A DNA stretch of 32,499 nt from Methylomonas sp. (GTDB lineage: Bacteria > Pseudomonadota > Gammaproteobacteria > Methylococcales > Methylomonadaceae): positions 1 through 32,499 of the forward strand of contig PERU01000038.1 of NCBI GenBank assembly GCA_002928965.1, read 5' to 3'. Each line of letters begins with the position of its first letter. Position 1 is the first letter of the stretch. Both the position numbers and the translations under genes were made by a program. Shown in pieces: positions 8,154-13,593 of this stretch. Under the pieces are notes generated by a model. The model searched no databases. It was given only the letters and a program-made list of their open reading frames with translations, and had not been told where the DNA came from.

Positions 8154-8372
8154 ATGCGTAGCTTTACAGGAAAGAGTAATTAACCATCTTGATGGGGGCG
8201 GTTAAAAGTAAATATTGGTGAAAGTTGGAGTAGCTGTGATGGATAGTCTCGATTCAAAAACTATTGCCAGTCAAAATGCATGCCTTTCTTTGGCAAAGAT
8301 GATTGCCATGATTAAATTTAACCGAAAAACCTATCGCTGAAAGCGATACTGGATAACCCCATAGTGCGGCTA

Positions 8373-8407
8373 GGCTAAAAGGTCACCGAATCGGTGACCT
8401 TTTAGCC
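8373..8407 (-). terminator. Strong hairpin terminator
   Basis: GGCTAAAAGGTCACCG and its exact complement CGGTGACCTTTTAGCC flank a three-base loop, giving a 16-pair stem. It starts 6 bases after the stop codon of the small secreted protein (8414). The U-tract is inside the 3' arm (CCTTTTAG) rather than after it, so the stem may also protect mRNA ends or act in both directions. It separates the upstream PEP-CTERM/HEAT operon from the TlpA operon. Confidence 0.7.
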
Positions 8408-8413
8408 GCTGCA

Positions 8414-8911
8414 TTATTGGTTGTTAAGCAACGATGCAGGTATTACCAACCCTGGAGCTTGGGTTTCGGTACCGTTGGCATTTTCACAATGAACAGTTAT
8501 AAAGTATTGTTGAGCAGTTGGGCCGGTTTTAAAAACGGCAAATCGATAAATACCCTCTCCGCCCGGTACTTTTATGGTGGGACTGGGTGCTGTTTGTGCC
8601 GGGGTGCCAGTGGCTCCACCAAAAGGGTCAATTGCTGTATAGGCCTTGGTGTTGCCGGCTGCATTGGCGCTGAAGGCTGTAATACCTACTAGATTTGAGT
8701 CTGCACCTCTATCCTGGACGTTTAAAGAATATTGAGTGGTTTTCTGGTTTTGGGGTGTGTTGGCCGGAGTTGTGCAGTTAACCTCAAAATAGTCGGTAGC
8801 GGATATAGCACTTCCAAGAATGCCTGAATAAGTATGTGCGGATACGGTTTGATTCATACCGAGCAACATCAGGCCGGTAATGCATAAAGAAAGAGTAGAT
8901 TTGATGTGCAT
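8414..8911 (-). CDS. Small secreted protein with N-terminal His after signal cleavage
   Basis: A 165-residue exported protein that I do not recognise. The signal peptide MHIKSTLSLCITGLMLLGMN ends at TVSA, so the mature chain should begin HTYSGILG, with His as residue 1. Two cysteines in the mature part (VNCTT and VHCEN) could form one disulfide. The chain is otherwise Ser/Thr/Pro-rich and beta-strand-like. The start at 8911 is supported by AGGAA 7 bases upstream; a longer frame to 8992 overlaps the previous gene and lacks support. It is last in an operon behind a PEP-CTERM gene and an STN/HEAT gene. An N-terminal His can build a copper-binding histidine brace, but no such fold is shown here. 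Confidence 0.75.
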   Translation of the reverse strand: MHIKSTLSLCITGLMLLGMNQTVSAHTYSGILGSAISATDYFEVNCTTPANTPQNQKTTQYSLNVQDRGADSNLVGITAFSANAAGNTKAYTAIDPFGGATGTPAQTAPSPTIKVPGGEGIYRFAVFKTGPTAQQYFITVHCENANGTETQAPGLVIPASLLNNQ

Positions 8912-8954
8912 GAAAATTTCCTGATAGATTGTTTTTTTTCCTGATGATCGCACA

Positions 8955-9773
8955 TCAGGGGTGATTGAGTAAGTCCAGCTTGGACTGGGCAAATTCCCGG
9001 ACTATGATTTCACTGTCATGAATAGCTTGTTGCAGTAGTTCAATTTCGGTGTGGATATTTTCCACGGCGGTTAATCGGACATCCGGATTGTTGTCATGTA
9101 AGGCAGTTCGTAGTTGCTCACTGATATCAGCATCGCCTTCCCGTTTGCTCAAGGCTTGCAGAGCCTGAATTCTCACCTGTGGATCATGATCCTGTAGTGA
9201 GTTATGCAGGGTTTGACGGATTTGCTTATCATAAGCCGTATCACCGTTTGCCAATTCAGCCAAGGCTTGGGCACGGCTGGCGGCATTTTTAACCGTTGCC
9301 TGCTTTAGCCATTTTTCAGTAGTTTGCAGTGTATCCGGGCTGTCTGAGTCAGTCTGTTCTGGTAAAGCTGTACAGGATTGCTTGCCAGTATTAGTAATGC
9401 TCAACGATGACCCCATGATCCAGATTTCGCTGTTTTGTCCGTTTTTTGCCTGCTGATAGGCCATATTGGCTGTGCCACCCAACACGCACTGCAGCAATGT
9501 CGCCGGGTTACCGACGCAGGTAGCGTCGACTTTGTCGGGCGGTAAACTACTGTAATGGATTTTGCTATGGCTGCGTTTCGCAACTTGCTCTATCAACTGG
9601 GGTAAATCAGCTTGTCTGGCCTCCAATAACCATATGCCCTGTTCGGTTTCACGTAATTTGACTGCTTCAATGCCTGCAGCAAAAACGCTGCTGCCAGACC
9701 ACATCAAACCGAGGCTCAAGGCAAGCAATCGGCATTTGTAGTGGTTAGGGTTGCGCTGGGTCTGCAGAATCAT
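8955..9773 (-). CDS. Exported STN-like and HEAT-repeat protein
   Basis: A 272-residue protein from an ATG at 9773. After a signal sequence (LLALSLGLMWSGSSVFAAG) comes a segment resembling the short secretin/TonB N-terminal (STN) domain: ADLPQLIEQVAKRSHSKIHY, then LLQCVLGGTANMAYQQ. The C-terminal 110 residues hold HEAT-type helical repeats with the motifs DHDPQVRIQALQALS and DNNPDVRLTAVENI. Such parts usually bind other proteins, so an adaptor role in the periplasm is plausible. It lies between the PEP-CTERM gene (about 100 bases upstream) and the small secreted protein (43 bases downstream), apparently one transcript. A frame extending to 9854 exists but only adds residues before the signal peptide. 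There is no enzymatic motif. Confidence 0.7.
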   Translation of the reverse strand: MILQTQRNPNHYKCRLLALSLGLMWSGSSVFAAGIEAVKLRETEQGIWLLEARQADLPQLIEQVAKRSHSKIHYSSLPPDKVDATCVGNPATLLQCVLGGTANMAYQQAKNGQNSEIWIMGSSLSITNTGKQSCTALPEQTDSDSPDTLQTTEKWLKQATVKNAASRAQALAELANGDTAYDKQIRQTLHNSLQDHDPQVRIQALQALSKREGDADISEQLRTALHDNNPDVRLTAVENIHTEIELLQQAIHDSEIIVREFAQSKLDLLNHP

Positions 9774-9874
9774 GCTGAATATTAACCTGCCGGTAAAGGT
9801 TGCATGCCTGTTGCCGAACAGGGTGAATTGATTCCCTGTTTGACAGCAGAGCATGCAACGCTTATCGAGTCAGC

Positions 9875-10618
9875 TTATGCGGCCTTGGCTTTTTTACGGC
9901 CAAATGCGCCGAAACCAGCCAGCACACTACCCATCAACCAGACTGCACCCGGAACTGGTACTTCGGATACAACTGGGCCGAATTCCGCAGATGAGCCGCT
10001 AGCTGCGCGTAAATAAAAATCCACAGGTCTTGGAAGGGTTTCTAGGACATTGGAGGTGTCGAATCCAGCAGATAGTTTGGAGCCAATTTCCCGAAGTGCA
10101 ACTGATTCAGTGAATCCGTTAACGTAAAATGCCAAGTAGGTGCCAACGTCAAATGAATCAGTAACGCCTGGATCAGCAGAGCCAGTATCCACAGGGCTAA
10201 CCGGTTCACGACCTGTAATTGGAATATCATACCCGTTAACTGGATGATTACTTCCTGGGTTGACACGAGGACCTTCTTCATTCCAGAAGGTTAATGTCCA
10301 ATCTGAATCATGCGCAATGGTGTCTCGTTTAAATACGTAGAGTACGCTGCCTGCTTCCGCATCTAGGTCATTACGATCATCAGTAAACAAATCCAGAACG
10401 CCAGCAGTGGTTACAGAAAACTTGATGCCGGCAAAGTTATTAAAGTTTGTTGATACATCTAGAGCTTGATAACCACCATTTGGGTTGATTTCGATATCAG
10501 AGAGATTTATAGAAAATGGGTTTCCGCCAGTCGGCGTAGGAAAATGTGGTCCTCCGTGCGCGAAGGCTGAGCCGGTCGCCAGTGACATGGCGATGATCAG
10601 TGCAGATTTAGTCAACAT
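9875..10618 (-). CDS. PEP-CTERM surface protein
   Basis: A 247-residue exported protein. The signal peptide ends at GSAFA, leaving HGGPHF as the mature N-terminus. The C-terminus is a PEP-CTERM signal: VPVPGAVWLMGSVLAGFGAF followed by RKKAKA. The middle is an Asp/Asn-rich, beta-type sequence resembling a bacterial pre-peptidase or adhesin-like sandwich (SVTTAGVLDLFTDD). Exosortase/PEP-CTERM proteins are typically delivered to the surface and to exopolysaccharide. The ATG at 10618 has GAGG with a 7-base spacing. It is first in an operon with the HEAT protein and the His-terminal secreted protein, and has the clearest sigma-54 promoter in the window (10701-10716). A specific role cannot be assigned. 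Confidence 0.85.
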   Translation of the reverse strand: MLTKSALIIAMSLATGSAFAHGGPHFPTPTGGNPFSINLSDIEINPNGGYQALDVSTNFNNFAGIKFSVTTAGVLDLFTDDRNDLDAEAGSVLYVFKRDTIAHDSDWTLTFWNEEGPRVNPGSNHPVNGYDIPITGREPVSPVDTGSADPGVTDSFDVGTYLAFYVNGFTESVALREIGSKLSAGFDTSNVLETLPRPVDFYLRAASGSSAEFGPVVSEVPVPGAVWLMGSVLAGFGAFGRKKAKAA

Positions 10619-10700
10619 TGTTATACCTCGTTAGTATTGAAAACAAAAACCGTATTCCATGAATCAGAAACGGTGAAATGTAAAGTCCCCTGAATATTGC

Positions 10701-10716
10701 AGCAAACCATGTGCCA
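10701..10716 (-). promoter_or_regulatory. Sigma-54 (-24/-12) promoter
   Basis: The minus strand reads TGGCACATGGTTTGCT, an exact fit to TGGCAC-N5-TTGCW with the required 10 bases between GG and GC. The transcript would start near 10690, giving a leader of about 70 nt before the PEP-CTERM ATG. PEP-CTERM genes are known in other Proteobacteria to depend on RpoN and the PrsK/PrsR pair, which supports the call. Confidence 0.75.
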
Positions 10717-10781
10717 AAAACTATTAATCAAAATGTTAAGCAGTTTTGATTTTTTGGCCATTAAATAAATAATCATAAAGT

Positions 10782-10809
10782 TATCAACGCCAGATTACCA
10801 GCGTTGATA
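10782..10809. promoter_or_regulatory. Inverted repeat, possible activator site
   Basis: TATCAACGC and GCGTTGATA are perfect 9-base arms around a 10-base spacer. The centre lies about 106 bases upstream of the sigma-54 start, the usual place for an enhancer-binding protein. The regulator is unknown. Confidence 0.4.
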
Positions 10810-10994
10810 TGTTTTGGGGCGCCAGTAAATTGTTTTTACTGTAGGGAAAGATTTGGCGAGGTGATGCGGATTTATATTGAAGTGAGGCATATGACATATC
10901 GTAATGTGTCAAATAACATAGATTAATAATGATTTAACCGCCATGTCTTGAGCTAGATGTTTTTGGGCGGGTGAGCAGTTTTTGGTCAGCTAAA

Positions 10995-11933
10995 TTAAAT
11001 TGGTTCGTGGTGATCGTCTGTTTTCAGTTTAAATACACCACCTGACTGGCCGTTAGTGTCTATCCATAGATGGGGTAGTTGCATGTCTTGTAGCCATTGC
11101 GGCCCTTTTTCTTCCTTCAGCATGGCGATTGTGGCGGCACTACCGGCAACCACGCAAAAGTCGCTAAGGACCGTAACTGCAGCCATGTGTCTTACAGGCC
11201 AACCAGTCCGTGGATTAAGAATATGGCCGTAATGCATGTCCTGTATTTTAATGCAGCGTTCGTAATCTCCACTGCCGGCAATGGCGCCGTGATTTATGGC
11301 TAGCGTGGTTAAAGTTGCATGGGTTTGCCGCGGATGTTTAATTCCAATCTGCCAAGGTTGCTTGTCTGTTCTTGGGCCGATTATTTTCAAATCGCCGCCA
11401 AGATTGATGAGACCATGTTCTGAGCCGGCTTGCCGGCATAGCTCTGCTGCCCTGTCCACAGCATATTCCTTAACAATTCCGCCAAAATCCAGTTCCATTC
11501 CTGGTATGGGAAACTCCAAGATTGGTGAATTCCAGTTGAGTTTATGCCAGCCGACTTTTTCAAGTAGCTTGGTAATCAGTTCTTGGCTTGGGAGTTGGCT
11601 ATTATGGAAATTCCACGCTTTGCGAAGTATGCCGGAACTGATGTCGAACAAGCCGTCGCTTTGCTTGTAACAGGTATCGGCATAATTCAATAAGCCGGCT
11701 GTTTCTTCGTCAACGGCAATTGATCCGGATTGCTGAGCTGTTCTGTTAATTGCAGAGAGGAAACTGTCTTGACGGTAACGGGAATACTTGGCTTCCAGTC
11801 GTTGTACGTCGTTTATCACGGTAGCGAAAATGTGTCTGGCGTGTTTAGGATTTTTGGCGAAAAGTTGTATTTCGCAGGACGTGCCCATGGCTTTGAAGTG
11901 ACTGCGAAAAGAACAAAGAGGGCTTTTTTTCAA
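10995..11933 (-). CDS. apbE: ApbE-family FAD:protein FMN transferase
   Basis: The protein (312 residues) has the ApbE landmarks in order: FKAMGTSCEIQL (13-24), DGLFDISSG (93-101), DFGGIVKEYAVDRA (149-162), INLGGDLKIIG (176-186), HILNPRTGWPV (237-247) and AGSAATIAML (263-272). The family attaches FMN from FAD to Ser/Thr of exported redox proteins, using Mg2+. The usual Asp in the last motif (aDAlaT) appears as Gly264, so metal binding may differ. No signal peptide or lipobox is visible. The start is uncertain: TTG 11933 is used because the only nearby ATG is inside the conserved MGT motif. It lies close to the TlpA/DUF4266/DUF3570 genes, whose relatives often sit with apbE, but is separated from them by another operon. 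Confidence 0.85.
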   Translation of the reverse strand: MKKSPLCSFRSHFKAMGTSCEIQLFAKNPKHARHIFATVINDVQRLEAKYSRYRQDSFLSAINRTAQQSGSIAVDEETAGLLNYADTCYKQSDGLFDISSGILRKAWNFHNSQLPSQELITKLLEKVGWHKLNWNSPILEFPIPGMELDFGGIVKEYAVDRAAELCRQAGSEHGLINLGGDLKIIGPRTDKQPWQIGIKHPRQTHATLTTLAINHGAIAGSGDYERCIKIQDMHYGHILNPRTGWPVRHMAAVTVLSDFCVVAGSAATIAMLKEEKGPQWLQDMQLPHLWIDTNGQSGGVFKLKTDDHHEPI

Positions 11934-12304
11934 GTTGATGAACCGTTTTAATAAGGCGCAAATAGTGTAAGCGGCAGGCTTGATTGTAGCCGTAATGCCG
12001 ATAAGTTAAAGATTAACCGTTCGCGCCCTAAAAGTATAAATCCTTGAGTCTGTCGGAACGTAAGTGTGTAAGTCTACTTTGCCATGAAGGGTAAAAGTTT
12101 TTCGACAATACTTACTATAGAGGCTTAACTGGTCAGCATTGGTTGTTGGCTGTGGTCAACGCAAGTGCGGCATTCAAGGGTGGTTTAACGGTTTAGTTCC
12201 AGAGGCTTTTCGTCTAGCTGTTTGCAAATATTGATGTGGGAAAGTGGTCATTACAATTCGGATGATGCAGATTGCGTCCATAGTACATATTTAATTTTTT
12301 TGGA

Positions 12305-12342
12305 GCTATTTCACTCAATTTTTTGAAATTGTGTGAAATAGC
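12305..12342. promoter_or_regulatory. 38-base near-perfect palindrome
   Basis: GCTATTTCAC and GTGAAATAGC (10 bases each) enclose CAATTT/AAATTG with one T/T mismatch between blocks and a TTTG loop. No T-run follows on either strand, so a terminator is unlikely. Its centre is about 124 bases upstream of the inferred start from the sigma-54-like site at 12422, fitting an activator-binding site. Confidence 0.5.
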
Positions 12343-12421
12343 GCATTTATTAAGGTTGATGCCGGTTGGGATTAGGTTTCAATTATTTATAAGTATCTAT
12401 TTAAACTGATGATTATTGTAA

Positions 12422-12437
12422 TGGCTTGATATGTGCT
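12422..12437 (+). promoter_or_regulatory. Weak sigma-54-like site upstream of PEP-CTERM gene B
   Basis: TGGCTTGATATGTGCT keeps TGGC, TGCT and the exact 10-base GG-to-GC spacing, but misses three consensus bases. Its support comes mainly from the analogous sites in front of two other PEP-CTERM genes in this window. Confidence 0.3.
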
Positions 12438-12637
12438 TAAATTTCTATTGTTTAAGTTCGATAGCGCTCAGAAGACAGGATTTTGGAATGAATGCTGGTA
12501 AGCTGAGGGGGGGTAATGAATGTAAACAAGGAAGCTGATTCTGCTTATTGTGTATCAGGGCTTCTGAAACCCCGATCTAAGCTTCTTAGATCGTTTAACG
12601 GATAATAAATTTGCAACGAAACAACAGGAACAACACA

Positions 12638-13510
12638 ATGAGAACAACAAAACTTTCGCAATCAATTTTTCTGGCACTCACAGGTGCAACCATTACGTTG
12701 GGCGTGAACGCTTCCGCTTTAGCTTCGCATACCATGTATAACACTTATAATTCCACCAGTACCAATATCAATGAAACAGTCACCGATGGTTGGACTTATA
12801 GTGACGGTAGCGCTAAGGGGGCTTCAGAAGGGGCTGTGCTTAACCCTTGGGTTGGAACTGTTGGTGGCGCCTTGCCTTTTGAGTATATCGGCAAGTCGGC
12901 TTTGAATTGGGCTGCAGAAATTACCCGAGCTGGTGATACATTAACCATTTCGCGTGCCGATGCGATAGCTAGGTATGGACTGACAGCAGATATCGACACC
13001 GGCATGGGTGCATGGCGGGATAAAAGTGGTCCTGGTGGGACTGCAGGGGTTGGTTGGGCGCATAACGTCGACATCGGTTTGTTTAGGTCAACTGTTACTA
13101 CGGATGTATCGATTAACCTGACAGCCCCAAATAACCCCGATGCTAAGTTTGGTGTGACTTTGTTTACCGGTATGGATACTGGTGAAAATTATAATCATCA
13201 TGCTAGATGGAACCAGCCACCATTGAACCCCTTCACTAGGAATAATCCATTCGGTACCACCGGTGTAATCTATAAATCTCATGAAGTAAATGTAGATGCA
13301 AATAATGCCTTTGAATTTACCGCCGAAGCGGGAAAAATTTATTCTATTTATATAGGGGGGTATTTGGCGTCGGACAGTTGGTTGAGTGGTCGTGATTACT
13401 ATAATATGACTATTTCTACAGTGCCTGTGCCAGCAGCGGTTTGGCTATTTGGCAGTGCTTTAATCGGCTTGGTAGGTAACAGCAATCGACGCAATAAAAC
13501 TACGGTTTAA
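12638..13510 (+). CDS. PEP-CTERM surface protein, paralogue B (NHHxxW family)
   Basis: This 290-residue exported protein is a paralogue of the one at 3510-4430. The signal peptide ends near SALA and the C-terminus is VPVPAAVWLFGSALIGL plus an NRRNK basic tail, a PEP-CTERM signal. The shared blocks are NWAAEIT, RYGLTADIDTGMGAW, GWAHNVDIGLF, FGVTLFTGM and NYNHHARWNQP. The ATG at 12638 has AGGA 8 bases upstream; a TTG at 12611 is not needed. A di-haem MauG-like cytochrome gene follows after 83 bases, with a 10-pair stem (13520-13546) in the gap that may reduce read-through. The conserved His and Trp next to a MauG-type enzyme recall the CorA/CorB and MopE/SACCP copper pairs of methanotrophs, but this protein is not demonstrably a CorA homologue. 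Confidence 0.85.
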   Translation: MRTTKLSQSIFLALTGATITLGVNASALASHTMYNTYNSTSTNINETVTDGWTYSDGSAKGASEGAVLNPWVGTVGGALPFEYIGKSALNWAAEITRAGDTLTISRADAIARYGLTADIDTGMGAWRDKSGPGGTAGVGWAHNVDIGLFRSTVTTDVSINLTAPNNPDAKFGVTLFTGMDTGENYNHHARWNQPPLNPFTRNNPFGTTGVIYKSHEVNVDANNAFEFTAEAGKIYSIYIGGYLASDSWLSGRDYYNMTISTVPVPAAVWLFGSALIGLVGNSNRRNKTTV

Positions 13511-13519
13511 TTAAAGCTT

Positions 13520-13546
13520 GAGCGGTTGTTATAAGTACAATCGCTC
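13520..13546 (+). terminator. Intercistronic hairpin
   Basis: GAGCGGTTGT pairs with ACAATCGCTC (one G-U pair) around a seven-base loop, 9 bases after the PEP-CTERM stop. A T-rich stretch follows only weakly (ATTGCTCACTGTATTTTA), so partial termination or mRNA-end protection is more likely than full termination. Confidence 0.45.
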
Positions 13547-13593
13547 ATTGCTCACTGTATTTTAATAGTTAAAAATAATAAATGAGGTTAAGT

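Larger units (their letters stand above)
10619..10994. other. 376-base intergenic control region
   Basis: No gene is seen. The stretch holds the sigma-54 promoter of the PEP-CTERM operon, a perfect inverted repeat TATCAACGC/GCGTTGATA (10782-10790, 10801-10809) centred about 106 bases upstream of the inferred start, and the octamer pair GGCATATG/CATAGATT at 10886-10924 shared with 4707-4744. It ends at the stop of the ApbE gene; no convincing terminator for that gene was found. Confidence 0.6.
11934..12637. other. 704-base intergenic control region
   Basis: No gene is seen between the divergent ApbE and PEP-CTERM genes. Going rightward, the stretch has a 38-base palindrome (12305-12342), a weak sigma-54 candidate (12422-12437) and a roughly 190-nt leader. 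The leader contains GATCTAAG-CTT-CTTAGATC (12574-12592), an 8-pair hairpin about 45 bases before the ATG that could govern translation or stability. Confidence 0.55.

Noticed and set aside
8210-8372. Sigma-54 promoter for the TlpA operon (TGGCAATCATCTTTGC on the minus strand)
   Set aside because: The GG-to-GC distance is 11 rather than 10, and the sequence is also a simple inverted repeat (GGCAAAG...).
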